Source: an uncultured Faecalibacterium sp. (lineage in GTDB: Bacteria > Bacillota > Clostridia > Oscillospirales > Ruminococcaceae). Taken from it: a stretch of DNA of 39,358 nucleotides. The notes beneath the pieces are model-generated. The model did not search any database. It was not told the DNA's origin and worked only from the letters and a program-made list of their open reading frames with translations. The DNA lies in assembly GCA_944386015.1 (NCBI GenBank), contig CALWZK010000081.1, positions 1-39,358 of the forward strand, read 5' to 3'. Position 1 is the stretch's first letter. Each line of letters starts with the position of its first letter. This document shows positions 1 through 7,420 of the stretch, piece after piece. A program made the position numbers and the translations under genes.

Positions 1-11
1 CCTTTGGTCAT
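1..11 (-). CDS. Possible 5' end of an unidentified gene running off the left edge
   Basis: On the minus strand an ATG at 11-9 is followed by ACC AAA (Met-Thr-Lys) before the window ends. A GGGGTG ribosome-binding-like sequence lies 7 bases upstream of it, and a palindrome that could be an autoregulatory operator lies just beyond. Met-Thr-Lys is a common start for TetR-type regulators, but three codons cannot identify a family. This is an inference from start-site context only. Confidence 0.3.
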
Positions 12-18
12 ATAAAAA

Positions 19-65
19 CACCCCATTTCCTAAACAGTATACCATACTGTCTAACAAATGGGGTG
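19..65. promoter_or_regulatory. Nested inverted repeat, candidate operator
   Basis: An outer 10-bp inverted repeat (CACCCCATTT at 19-28, AAATGGGGTG at 56-65) encloses an inner one, ACAGTAT-ACC-ATACTGT at 34-50. The inner element has the size and symmetry of a dimeric repressor site. It lies just upstream of the ATG that leaves the window on the minus strand, and the outer arm contains that gene's ribosome-binding site, so the RNA could also fold over it. No T-run follows in either direction, so it is not a terminator. Confidence 0.5.
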
Positions 66-254
66 CAGTTCAGAAGGGCGCGGGGGATTTTTTGCAATAT
101 TCCGTTAATCGTGCTGCAGAATAAAACGGATATTGCCCGTTTGGAAAGTTGTTTTAAATCCTGGCTTTTGTTATGATGCAAAAGCTGTTTGTTCTCTCTG
201 AAAAACGTACAACAGGGTGGACTGATTTGCTTCTGTACAGCACTTCCCGCTGCC

Positions 255-1889
255 TTATGGATTCATCTGACCAGCTGCTTGATAAACCAGCTGTCCCCCC
301 AGATAGGTGGCACAGACAGGGATGGCGTGCAGATGATCCAGGGCAGTGGTGAAGGGGTTTTCTCCCAATACCACAAAGTCTGCCAAAAATCCAGGGGCAA
401 TGCGGCCCTTGCAGGATTCCTCAAAGCTGGCCCGGGCCCCGGCAATGGTAAAACTGTCCAGGGCCTCCTGGACCGTAAATTTTTGATCGGGCAGGTAGGG
501 CCCCAGATGATCCCGCAATGTGGTGCGGGTCACAGCACACTGGATGCCGGCCATCACATCGGGCCGTTCCACCGGGCTGTCCGACCCGTTGCTCACGGTA
601 ACACCATTGCGCAGCAGCGTTTTCCAATTATAGCTGGTGGAGGCCAGCTGGCTGCCCACCCGGGCTTCCACAATATGGATGTCATAGTCCAGAAAAATAC
701 TCTGGGCATAGACGTGGAGCTGCAGGCGGCGGATTCGCTCCAGCTGATCAGCCCGGGTAATCTGGCAGTGAACGATTCCATGCCGGTGATCGGCCCTGGG
801 ATGGGCTGTAAGGGCTTTTTCCAGGGCATCCAGCACCCAGTCCAGGCAGGCGTCGCCAATGGCGTGGGTGGCTGTCTGGAGGCCGTGGGCGTGGGCATAT
901 CCGATCATCTTTTCAAGCGTTTCACGGTCATAGACAGGCAGCCCGCAGGTGGATGGGTCATCCTGATAAGGCTGGCTTAAAAGGGCGGTGCGGGCCCCAA
1001 GGGCCCCGTCTCCGATGATTTTAATCGGCCCGGTCCGGAACATGGCATCTCCGTTCCCGGTGCGGCCGCCGGCGGAAACAAAATCTTGCAGGTCCTGGTA
1101 AGTTGCAAAGTTGCACTGCTCGTTGACGCGGACGGTAAGCCGGTTTTCCTCTTTCAGCTCCTGATAGGCCTGATCCACCACCTGCCAGGGAATGGCCCGA
1201 AACACGCAGTAATCGTCGGTCTGGCTGCTGGTGATGCCATAAGCATTGAGGGCCTGACAGGCCGTGAGAATCATCTCTTTCAAGGCCTTTTTGTCAGGTG
1301 CGGGGATGGCCCCGTAGACCAGGTCCATGGCATTGTCAAAGAAGCGGCCGTCCAGCTCGCCATTCTGGATGCCGATCCGCCCGCCTGCGGGCTGCGGCAC
1401 ATCGGCGGTGAGCCCCAACTGTTCCAGTGCCCGGCTGTTCACCACCAGACAGTGGCCGCAGGCGCGGATGATGCAGATGGGAACCTCGGTGGAAACCTGG
1501 TCCAGGTCATGCCGGTCGGGCATGCGGTGGAGATCGGAGAAAAGATCCTCATTCCAGCCGCGGCCCATCAGCCAGCCGCTGATTCCATTGGGATGCCGTG
1601 CATGAAAGTCCCGCAGGCAGTCCAGCAGGTCTGCCAGGCTGCCTGTATGATCTGCCAAAGGAGGCATCTGCAGGGTGTATCCCAGTTCCAGCAGATGCAT
1701 GTGGCTGTCATTGAAGCCGCTGCACACAAATTTTCCCTGCAGGTCCACCAGCTGATCGCCCGCCTGCCGCTGTTCCAGAGCCTGGCGGCTGGTGCCGGCA
1801 AAGGCAAAACGACCCTTCTGTACAATGAAGGCCTCGGCCAGAGGCAGAGCGCCGGTATAGACGGCGCCGTTGTAATAGATTGTTTTCAT
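255..1889 (-). CDS. Amidohydrolase family protein (YtcJ-like)
   Basis: A 544-residue metal-dependent hydrolase of the amidohydrolase superfamily, closest in layout to the YtcJ/amidohydrolase 3 group. Visible motifs: the N-terminal metal-binding DSHMH (HxH), a HAIGD segment in the C-terminal half that supplies further metal-site histidine, and SNGSDSPVERP near the end, which carries the usual catalytic Asp of the barrel. No signal peptide is seen, so it is probably cytoplasmic. The start is placed at MKTIYYNG because AGAGGA lies 8 bases upstream; an in-frame upstream extension would run through the promoter. It is monocistronic. The substrate of this group cannot be predicted from sequence (an amide, carbamate or formyl compound). 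Confidence 0.9.
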   Translation of the reverse strand: MKTIYYNGAVYTGALPLAEAFIVQKGRFAFAGTSRQALEQRQAGDQLVDLQGKFVCSGFNDSHMHLLELGYTLQMPPLADHTGSLADLLDCLRDFHARHPNGISGWLMGRGWNEDLFSDLHRMPDRHDLDQVSTEVPICIIRACGHCLVVNSRALEQLGLTADVPQPAGGRIGIQNGELDGRFFDNAMDLVYGAIPAPDKKALKEMILTACQALNAYGITSSQTDDYCVFRAIPWQVVDQAYQELKEENRLTVRVNEQCNFATYQDLQDFVSAGGRTGNGDAMFRTGPIKIIGDGALGARTALLSQPYQDDPSTCGLPVYDRETLEKMIGYAHAHGLQTATHAIGDACLDWVLDALEKALTAHPRADHRHGIVHCQITRADQLERIRRLQLHVYAQSIFLDYDIHIVEARVGSQLASTSYNWKTLLRNGVTVSNGSDSPVERPDVMAGIQCAVTRTTLRDHLGPYLPDQKFTVQEALDSFTIAGARASFEESCKGRIAPGFLADFVVLGENPFTTALDHLHAIPVCATYLGGQLVYQAAGQMNP

Positions 1890-1926
1890 AATGTATGTCC
1901 TCTGTCGTTTGGATTTGTCTGGTGTG

Positions 1927-1955
1927 ATTATAGTGTCCGCAGCCGGGAAAGTCAA
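1927..1955 (-). promoter_or_regulatory. Promoter of the amidohydrolase gene
   Basis: On the minus strand TTGACT (1955-1950) and a perfect TATAAT (1932-1927) are separated by 17 bases. The start codon lies about 30 bases beyond the expected transcription start. Confidence 0.8.
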
Positions 1956-1994
1956 CCGCAGACAAAGCGGGCGGGGAACAACGGGACCATCCGA

Positions 1995-2039
1995 AAAGGA
2001 CCTGTTTTCGCGCCCGGCAAGGCGGAGAACAGGTCCTTT
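1995..2039 (-). terminator. Terminator of the XRE regulator gene
   Basis: A 12-bp perfect stem (AAAGGACCTGTT at 1995-2006, its complement at 2028-2039) follows the regulator's stop codon. On the minus strand it ends in only a short T-run (TTTT then CGG), so it may be leaky. Confidence 0.55.
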
Positions 2040-2069
2040 GGAACAAAAATGGATAGAGGCACGCGGGGC

Positions 2070-3134
2070 TTATACGCTGGCCTTCAGCTTTTCCAGGGCA
2101 GCAGCAAATACCGGGCAGTCAAACAGCGGCTGGTAGTGTTCCGTGGTGGTGATGGCCTGGAGCAGCATCTGCCGCAGGGGCTTGGAAGTGGACTGGACCT
2201 CCGGCTTTTTCTGAATGGGAATGCCGGGGCAGAACAAATCCTGATCCGGCCAGGTCACCGGGCCGGTGATGGTTTCCACATACCGGGCGAAGCAGTCGGC
2301 AGCCTGCTCCAGCTCGCCCACCCTGAGATGGTATTCCATCATGGGTGCATCGCTCATGTCGGGGAGGCCGAAGGTCCGGGCCATGGTCTGATAGGCCTGG
2401 CAGATTTTCAGCAGCTGCCGGGGCTGGGGGCTGAGTTTGGGGTTCATCAGGGTGGCCAGACAGGAGACCATCTGGTTGGCCAGCTTATAAAGCTGCTTTT
2501 GGGTGCGTTTCAGAGCTTCTTCGGGCTGGTCTTTCTTGAGATAATAGAGGGCCCAGATGGCGCTGGGGTCTCCGGGCCGCTCGGGCAGTTCCCGCAGCAA
2601 AGTCTCTCCCTGTTCCAGTTCTCCATCGGCGATGGCGATGGTGGCCAGCTGGATGGTGGCGACCTGCCAGTAGGCGCCGCTGCCGGAGGCGCGGACCTCT
2701 TCCAGCAGGGCCCGCTTGCGGCTGCGCCACTGGCTCTGACCGGCGGGGTCGACCATCTGGAAGGTGTCATAGGCCAGGGCGACGTTGAACTGCAGGGCGG
2801 TGCAGTTGGGGTAGCGGTGCAGAAGTTTCTGGAGCTGCTGTTCCGCCTCTGCACAGCTTTGGGTCATGGCAGTCTGGATGACAGCGTTGACCTGCCGGGT
2901 CACCTCCTGGTCAGACAGCGTTTCCTCGAACTGGAGCAGAGTGTCCACATGGGTGCCCAGCGCCCGGGCCAGGGGACAGAGCAGGGTAATGTCGGGGTAG
3001 GAATTGCCGGTTTCCCATTTGCTGACAGCAGGGGCAGAGACGCCGATCATGGCGGCCAGCTGTTCCTGGGTGAAGCCCTTTTCTTTGCGCAGCGCGGCGA
3101 TGTTGGCGCCGATTTTCAGAGATTGCAGTTCCAT
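2070..3134 (-). CDS. XRE-family helix-turn-helix regulator with a long C-terminal region
   Basis: A 354-residue cytoplasmic regulator. Residues 6-60 form a typical XRE/Cro HTH (IGANIAALRKEKGFTQEQLA, then SAPAVSKWETG). The remaining ~290 residues are rich in helical Ala/Leu/Glu segments, such as GELEQGETLLRELPERPG and LRVGELEQAADCFARYV, which look like degenerate TPR-type repeats. Such domains often bind peptides or partner proteins; that is inference. The start is fixed by AAAGGAGG 8 bases upstream of MELQSLK. The gene is monocistronic, with its own promoter and two palindromes upstream. No obvious target gene sits beside it, so self-regulation is the simplest expectation. Confidence 0.85.
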   Translation of the reverse strand: MELQSLKIGANIAALRKEKGFTQEQLAAMIGVSAPAVSKWETGNSYPDITLLCPLARALGTHVDTLLQFEETLSDQEVTRQVNAVIQTAMTQSCAEAEQQLQKLLHRYPNCTALQFNVALAYDTFQMVDPAGQSQWRSRKRALLEEVRASGSGAYWQVATIQLATIAIADGELEQGETLLRELPERPGDPSAIWALYYLKKDQPEEALKRTQKQLYKLANQMVSCLATLMNPKLSPQPRQLLKICQAYQTMARTFGLPDMSDAPMMEYHLRVGELEQAADCFARYVETITGPVTWPDQDLFCPGIPIQKKPEVQSTSKPLRQMLLQAITTTEHYQPLFDCPVFAAALEKLKASV

Positions 3135-3156
3135 GGTTTGTTTCCTCCTTTGGCTG

Positions 3157-3172
3157 GATGCGGCGCCGCATC
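3157..3172. repeat. 16-bp perfect palindrome in the XRE gene leader
   Basis: GATGCGGCGCCGCATC is self-complementary. It falls between the predicted transcription start (about 3183) and the ribosome-binding site, so it may be a repressor site or an RNA hairpin just before the RBS. Confidence 0.6.
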
Positions 3173-3180
3173 GGTGTTTT

Positions 3181-3197
3181 TGTACTTTTATTGTACA
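3181..3197. promoter_or_regulatory. TGTAC-N7-GTACA palindrome over the -10 element, candidate operator
   Basis: The inverted repeat (TGTAC at 3181-3185, GTACA at 3193-3197) covers the -10 box of the regulator's promoter. This placement suits an autorepressor; the regulator that binds is an inference. Confidence 0.5.
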
Positions 3198-3218
3198 GGA
3201 TCCCGCAGGGTACTGCAA
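3190..3218 (-). promoter_or_regulatory. Promoter of the XRE regulator gene
   Basis: Minus-strand TTGCAG (3218-3213) and TACAAT (3195-3190) with a 17-base spacer. A further palindrome, TTAACC-GGC-GGTTAA, lies upstream at 3251-3265. Confidence 0.7.
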
Positions 3219-3319
3219 GAGAGGCGAAGTTAAACAAAAGGCAAAAGCTCTTAACCGGCGGTTAAACGGCAGCCGGGGGAGGAAAGCAGCCCGGCAATTC
3301 TCCCGACGGAAAACAAAAA

Positions 3320-3356
3320 GCCCCCTGTCCAAACCAGAAAGGCCTGGGCAGGGGGC
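3320..3356 (-). terminator. Terminator of the amino acid ABC transporter operon
   Basis: An 11-bp GC-rich stem (3320-3330 with 3346-3356, one G-T pair) is followed on the minus strand by TTTTTGTTTT. It lies just after the last gene of the operon. Confidence 0.85.
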
Positions 3357-3374
3357 AAAGTGAGAAAAGCAGAA

Positions 3375-3971
3375 TCAATCGGCAAACCGTTCCCGGGCGA
3401 TGTGGGCCAGCAGCCTGGCTGCGCCCTCTACGCCGAAGGAGCTGCTGTCCAGCATGATGTCGTGGTCGGTGAAGGGATCCTTCACTTCAGGGCAGTAGCG
3501 GCGGTAATAGAGCTGACGGGAGCGGTCCACTTCCCGAATCATCTTGTGGGCAGTATCTGCATCCATTCCCAAGCGCTGGGTACAGTTCTTGAACCGCTCG
3601 CTGTAGGGAGCATAGATGTAGACCCCCAGGTGATGGGGGTAATCCGCCAGGATGCTGCCGGCGCAGCGGCCCACGATGATGCAGGAGCTCTTGCTGGCCA
3701 GGTCCTGGATGATGTTCTTCTGCACCAGGAAAATCTCATCCTTCAGGCTGGTCATGCCCATGCCCAGGGGATAGATCCGGCGGAAATAGATGGACTTGGA
3801 ATTTTCTTCCGAGTCGCTGATCACCGACACCGGCAGCCCCATCCGCTTGGCGGTCTGTTCCACGATGTCGCGGTCATAAAAGTCCACCCCCAGCTCCTTG
3901 GAAAGGGCCTGGGCAATGGAGCGGCCCAGACTGCCGAACTGGCGGGAAATGGTGATGACATATTGCTTCAT
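3375..3971 (-). CDS. Cytidylate-kinase-like family protein
   Basis: A 198-residue P-loop-like protein of the cytidylate kinase-like family (AAA_26 type), common in Clostridia and distinct from the housekeeping Cmk. It opens with ITISRQFGSLGRSIAQAL; the nucleotide-binding loop is GSLGRSIA and lacks the Lys of a standard GxxGxGK[ST] Walker A motif. FYDRDIVEQTAKRMG and SSCIIVGRCAG are other family hallmarks. The start has AAAGGAG 7 bases upstream. It is the last gene of the amino acid transporter operon, 21 bases after the second permease. The substrate is not established for this family, so CMP kinase activity should not be assumed. Confidence 0.85.
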   Translation of the reverse strand: MKQYVITISRQFGSLGRSIAQALSKELGVDFYDRDIVEQTAKRMGLPVSVISDSEENSKSIYFRRIYPLGMGMTSLKDEIFLVQKNIIQDLASKSSCIIVGRCAGSILADYPHHLGVYIYAPYSERFKNCTQRLGMDADTAHKMIREVDRSRQLYYRRYCPEVKDPFTDHDIMLDSSSFGVEGAARLLAHIARERFAD

Positions 3972-3992
3972 GGGAAAACTCCTTTCCGGCTG

Positions 3993-4754
3993 TCAGAGGG
4001 ATGCAGGACGCATCTTGAGTTTCCGCTTCTGGATCGAGCGGACCACGCAGGACAGGGCAAAATTGATGACAAAGTAGATCACGCAGGCAAAGCCGAACAG
4101 AACAAAGACATCGGTCACATTGGTGACCCCCAGGCCGTTGTACTGGCCGGCGGCGCTCATGATCTGCTTGACCCGGGCCATCAGTTCGATGACGGCCACG
4201 TTGGCCAGATAGGAAGAATCCTTGATGGTGGTGATCACCTGGCTCAGCAGGGTGGGGATGATGTTGCGGTAGGCCTGGGGCAGGACGATATAGATCATGA
4301 TCTGCACCGTGCTGAAGCCCTGGGCGTGGCCTGCCTCAAACTGGCCGTGGGGCACGGCGTTCAGGCCGCCGCGGACGATCTCGGCGATGACCGAGGAGGT
4401 GAACAGGATCAGGGCCACAGCGGCCTTGTACATCAGCTTGACCTCCACCGAAGAGAGTCCCAGCATTTTGTGGGACATAAAGTCGGGCAGGGGAAGGAAA
4501 ACCAAACAGATGAAGATCCACAGCAGTAGCGGGGTGTTGCGGAACAGTTCGATGTAGGCCGTGGCCAGCCATTTCAGGATCCGGGCCGGGCCGCGGTTAC
4601 AGTAGTTGCGGGCCAGGGCCAGCACCGAGCCCAGCACCAGGCCCAGCAGGACGGCCACCACCGAGATTACCAGGGTAAAGGCCACACCCTTCAGCAGATA
4701 ACCCATGACAGCGGGGTTCTGAAGGATGGAAAAGCTTGCATTCCATGTATTCAT
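3993..4754 (-). CDS. Amino acid ABC transporter permease (second of two)
   Basis: A 253-residue inner-membrane permease of the polar amino acid (HisM/GlnP) family. It has several hydrophobic segments, the first near residues 18-50. The ATPase-docking EAA loop is visible as NAVPHGQFEAGHAQGFS, and FRNTPLLLWIF is the conserved segment of this family. It pairs with the permease encoded just upstream, 27 bases away, to form the heterodimeric channel of the importer. Glutamate, glutamine or aspartate is the likely substrate by family and gene order; the exact amino acid cannot be told. Confidence 0.92.
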   Translation of the reverse strand: MNTWNASFSILQNPAVMGYLLKGVAFTLVISVVAVLLGLVLGSVLALARNYCNRGPARILKWLATAYIELFRNTPLLLWIFICLVFLPLPDFMSHKMLGLSSVEVKLMYKAAVALILFTSSVIAEIVRGGLNAVPHGQFEAGHAQGFSTVQIMIYIVLPQAYRNIIPTLLSQVITTIKDSSYLANVAVIELMARVKQIMSAAGQYNGLGVTNVTDVFVLFGFACVIYFVINFALSCVVRSIQKRKLKMRPASL

Positions 4755-4781
4755 TGTTGTTACCGCCTCTCTTTCAGATGG

Positions 4782-5489
4782 TCAGCGCACCGCAGCCTTG
4801 GTGGTCTGGGCTTCCCGCTTTTTCAGGGAGTTCTCCCACAGGCTGGCCACGGTGGACAGGGGGAAGCAGATGACGAAGAACAGCAGGCCGCTGACCAGAT
4901 AGGCCGGCGCATAGGCGCCGCCGGTGGTGGAGCCGGTGACAAAGTTGTAGGTCACCGAGATCAGGTCCGAGCCGCCCACGATGTAGAGGCAGGAAGTGTT
5001 TTTGATCAGGTTGACCACCTGGTTGACCATAGGGGGAAGAATGATCTTGATGCTTTGGGGGAGGATGATGTAGTACATCCGGCCCAGATACCCGAAGCCC
5101 TGGGCCTGGGCTGCTTCCGACTGGCCTTTGGGCACAGCCTGGATGCCGGCCCGGATGACCTCAGACATATAGGCGCCGTGGTAGACGCCCAGGGCGACCA
5201 TGCCGGTGGGGAGAATGCCGATGCTGTTGCCCGAGAAGGCCAGCAGATAATAGAGAAAGCACATCTGCAAAAGCAGGGGCGTGTTCTGGATCAGTTCCAC
5301 GTAGACGCGGGCAATGGCAGCCAGCGGCTTTTTGCCGCTGGTGGACAGCAGGCCGAACAGCATCCCAAGCACCAGAGAGAGCAGCAGGGCCACGATGGCC
5401 AGCTCCACTGTGTTGCCCAGCCCGTGCAGGAAGGTGGCTCTGTAGGTCCACACTGTCTGCCAGGCATTTGCCGAAAACAATCCGCTCAT
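4782..5489 (-). CDS. Amino acid ABC transporter permease (first of two)
   Basis: A 235-residue permease of the same HisM/GlnP family, with TIELAIVAL-like first membrane segment, the conserved IQNTPLLLQMCF stretch and the EAA loop QAVPKGQSEAAQAQGFG. GGAGGG stands 9 bases before the ATG. It is separated from the binding protein gene by about 96 bases that hold a terminator hairpin, so the permeases are probably made at a lower level than the binding protein. Order and composition match gluC-gluD of the corynebacterial glutamate system; that is analogy, not proof of substrate. Confidence 0.92.
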   Translation of the reverse strand: MSGLFSANAWQTVWTYRATFLHGLGNTVELAIVALLLSLVLGMLFGLLSTSGKKPLAAIARVYVELIQNTPLLLQMCFLYYLLAFSGNSIGILPTGMVALGVYHGAYMSEVIRAGIQAVPKGQSEAAQAQGFGYLGRMYYIILPQSIKIILPPMVNQVVNLIKNTSCLYIVGGSDLISVTYNFVTGSTTGGAYAPAYLVSGLLFFVICFPLSTVASLWENSLKKREAQTTKAAVR

Positions 5490-5537
5490 GATGAAAATCC
5501 CTCCGTGTTCCTGGGGTGTTGATCAATCAAAAAGAAA

Positions 5538-5572
5538 GCCGGACAGTGCAGCCTCGCGGGGGACTGTCCGGC
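5538..5572 (-). terminator. Intra-operon terminator between binding protein and permeases
   Basis: A perfect 10-bp stem (GCCGGACAGT at 5538-5547, complement at 5563-5572) is followed on the minus strand by TTTCTTTTTGATTG. It lies between co-directional genes of one operon, so partial termination probably lowers permease mRNA relative to binding protein mRNA. Confidence 0.8.
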
Positions 5573-5585
5573 AGGTGATGTGAAA

Positions 5586-6485
5586 TTACAGTCCGTACTC
5601 AGCGATCAGGCCATCGATGGTGCCGTCAGACAGCCACTGGGTGACCAGTTCCTCGCACACTTCAGACAGACCCGAGCCCTTGGTGGTGGCAATGCCGTAC
5701 TCCTGGGGTGCGAACTCGTCCTCAATGTAGGAGCGGCCGTCGGTCTTGTAGATGGCCAGGATGGAACGGTCCACACAGAAGGCGTCCACTTCGCCGGCGC
5801 TCAGAGCGGTGGAGATGGTGGGATAGTCGTCGTACTGATGGAAGGTGACACCCTCGGTCCAGGTGGTGGCATCAAAGGTATCAGGGTCGAAGTTGTCGCC
5901 GCTGATCAGGCCTTTGTCCACCATGGCACGGACCAGCTCACGGGCGGAGGTGGAGCCGGAGGAGACACCCACGGTCTTGCCCACCAGATCGCTCAGGCTG
6001 GAGATGCCGGAGGAATCTTCCACCAGAACGGTGACGGCGTCGGTGTAGTAGGGCGTGGTGAAGTCCCAGGTCTGCTTGCGCTCATCGGTGATGGTGAAGG
6101 TTGCCAGGACACAGTCGATGTCGCCGGAATCCAGCAGCTCACCGCGGGTAGCAGCGGTGACGGTGGTGAACTCCACGTCCACGCCCAGATACTCGGCAAT
6201 CTTGTTGGCCAGGTCGATCTCCAGGCCGCTGTACTCACCGGTCAGGGGGTCCTGATAGCCGAAGCCGGGAACGGCGTTCTTGACGCCGACCCGCAGGACA
6301 CCGCGGTCCACGATCTCCTGCACGTCTTCCGGCCACTCCGTGGTGGATGCGGCGGCGGTGCTGCCGGCGGCAGAGCTGGCAGCAGTGGAAGATGCTGCGG
6401 TAGAGCTGCCGGTGGACCCGCCACAGGCTGTCAGCATGGTCAGAGACATGACACCGGCCAGCAGGGCTGCAAATTTCTTTCTCAC
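5586..6485 (-). CDS. Amino acid ABC transporter substrate-binding lipoprotein
   Basis: A 299-residue extracellular solute-binding protein, family 3 (SBP_bac_3). Residues 1-20 are a lipoprotein signal and the lipobox is LTAC with Cys21; a Ser/Ala/Thr-rich linker of about 25 residues follows. The mature part starts near residue 50 with VLRVGVKNAVPGFGYQDP, then GLEIDLANKIAEYLGVDVEF, the usual ligand-domain signature of glutamate/glutamine/histidine-type receptors. The start codon is GTG with GGGGAGG 9 bases upstream. It captures the amino acid outside the cell and delivers it to the two permeases encoded downstream. Polar amino acid specificity is from family and gene order only. Confidence 0.93.
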   Translation of the reverse strand: MRKKFAALLAGVMSLTMLTACGGSTGSSTAASSTAASSAAGSTAAASTTEWPEDVQEIVDRGVLRVGVKNAVPGFGYQDPLTGEYSGLEIDLANKIAEYLGVDVEFTTVTAATRGELLDSGDIDCVLATFTITDERKQTWDFTTPYYTDAVTVLVEDSSGISSLSDLVGKTVGVSSGSTSARELVRAMVDKGLISGDNFDPDTFDATTWTEGVTFHQYDDYPTISTALSAGEVDAFCVDRSILAIYKTDGRSYIEDEFAPQEYGIATTKGSGLSEVCEELVTQWLSDGTIDGLIAEYGL

Positions 6486-6560
6486 GATAATGTTCCTCCC
6501 CTAAATAATTTCTATCTTAAAACGCCGGAATGCACCGGTCAGTGGCCCGGCGTTCAAAGA

Positions 6561-7286
6561 TCAGCGAATGATCTTGCCCAGGAACTGGCGAACCCGCTCG
6601 TTCTGGGGGTTGGTGAAGAAGTGCTCGGGAGCACCCTCCTCAATGATCTGGCCGTCGGCCATAAAGACCACCCGGTCGGCCACCTGGCGTGCAAAGCCCA
6701 TCTCATGGGTGACCACCACCATGGTGATGCTCTTCTCGTTGGCCAGCCGGATCATGACATCCAGCACTTCCTGGATGGTCTCGGGGTCCAGCGCAGAGGT
6801 GGGCTCGTCGAACAGGATGATCTTGGTCTGGGCGCACAGGGCGCGGGCAATGGCGATGCGCTGCTGCTGGCCGCCCGACAGGGTGGTGGGGTAGGCGTTG
6901 GCCTTGTCCACCAGTCCTACCACTTCCAGATAGTGATAAGCGGTCTTTTCAGCCTCGGCCTTGCTCTTGTGGTGGAGCTTGATGGGGGCCAGGGTCAGGT
7001 TTTTCAGCACCGTCATGTGGGGATACAAGTTAAACTGCTGGAACACCATGGAAGTGGTTTCCCGCACCAGCTTGGTTTTGTTTTTGTGGGTCAGCTCTTT
7101 GCCGTCGATGTACACATGCCCGCTGGTGGGCTCTTCCAGGAAATTCATGCAGCGGACGGTGGTGGATTTACCCGAACCGGAAGGTCCGATGATCACCAGC
7201 TTTTCGCCCTCTTTGACTTCCAGATTGACATCTTTGAGCACATGCAGGTCTCCGAAATATTTGTTGATGTGTTCGAGCTTGATCAT
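6561..7286 (-). CDS. Amino acid ABC transporter ATP-binding protein
   Basis: A 241-residue ATPase of the polar amino acid uptake family (GlnQ/GltL type). The Walker A motif is GPSGSGKST, the signature LSGGQQQRIAIARAL, the Walker B ILFDEPTSALDPE, and the switch His lies in VVVTHEMGFA. The length is normal for the family. The chosen start, MIKLEHINKYFG, has AGGAGG 8 bases upstream; the 11-residue upstream extension is not supported. It is the first gene of the operon and should power import through the permease pair encoded downstream. Confidence 0.95.
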   Translation of the reverse strand: MIKLEHINKYFGDLHVLKDVNLEVKEGEKLVIIGPSGSGKSTTVRCMNFLEEPTSGHVYIDGKELTHKNKTKLVRETTSMVFQQFNLYPHMTVLKNLTLAPIKLHHKSKAEAEKTAYHYLEVVGLVDKANAYPTTLSGGQQQRIAIARALCAQTKIILFDEPTSALDPETIQEVLDVMIRLANEKSITMVVVTHEMGFARQVADRVVFMADGQIIEEGAPEHFFTNPQNERVRQFLGKIIR

Positions 7287-7335
7287 CCAATCTCCTCCTA
7301 ATCCCGTTTGCCCGCACAAGCCGACAAAAATAGAA

Positions 7336-7371
7336 AAAGGCGCTCTGCTCCCTTAGAAGCAAAACGCCTTT
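7336..7371 (-). terminator. Leader terminator / candidate attenuator ahead of the transporter operon
   Basis: Only about 10 bases after the predicted transcription start, the minus-strand leader folds into AAAGGCG / CGCCTTT (7371-7365 with 7342-7336), with an inner TGCT/AGCA stem, followed by TTCTATTTTT. This is a rho-independent terminator inside the 5' leader, about 50 bases before the first start codon. No minus-strand gene lies upstream that it could serve instead. Confidence 0.7.
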
Positions 7372-7386
7372 GTTTAAACTAGCCTC

Positions 7387-7414
7387 AGTATACTCACTTT
7401 TACCAAATTGTCAA
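7387..7414 (-). promoter_or_regulatory. Promoter of the amino acid ABC transporter operon
   Basis: Minus-strand TTGACA (7414-7409) and TATACT (7392-7387) with a 16-base spacer. It gives a leader of about 95 bases that contains the terminator hairpin. Confidence 0.85.
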
Positions 7415-7420
7415 CCCTTT

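Noticed and set aside
164..185. GCTTTTG/CAAAAGC hairpin as terminator of the amidohydrolase gene
   Set aside because: The stem is short and AT-rich with no T-run on the minus strand; the true terminator of that gene was not found.
7336..7371. T-box leader before the ABC transporter operon
   Set aside because: The leader is only about 95 bases and has no T-box sequence or specifier stem.
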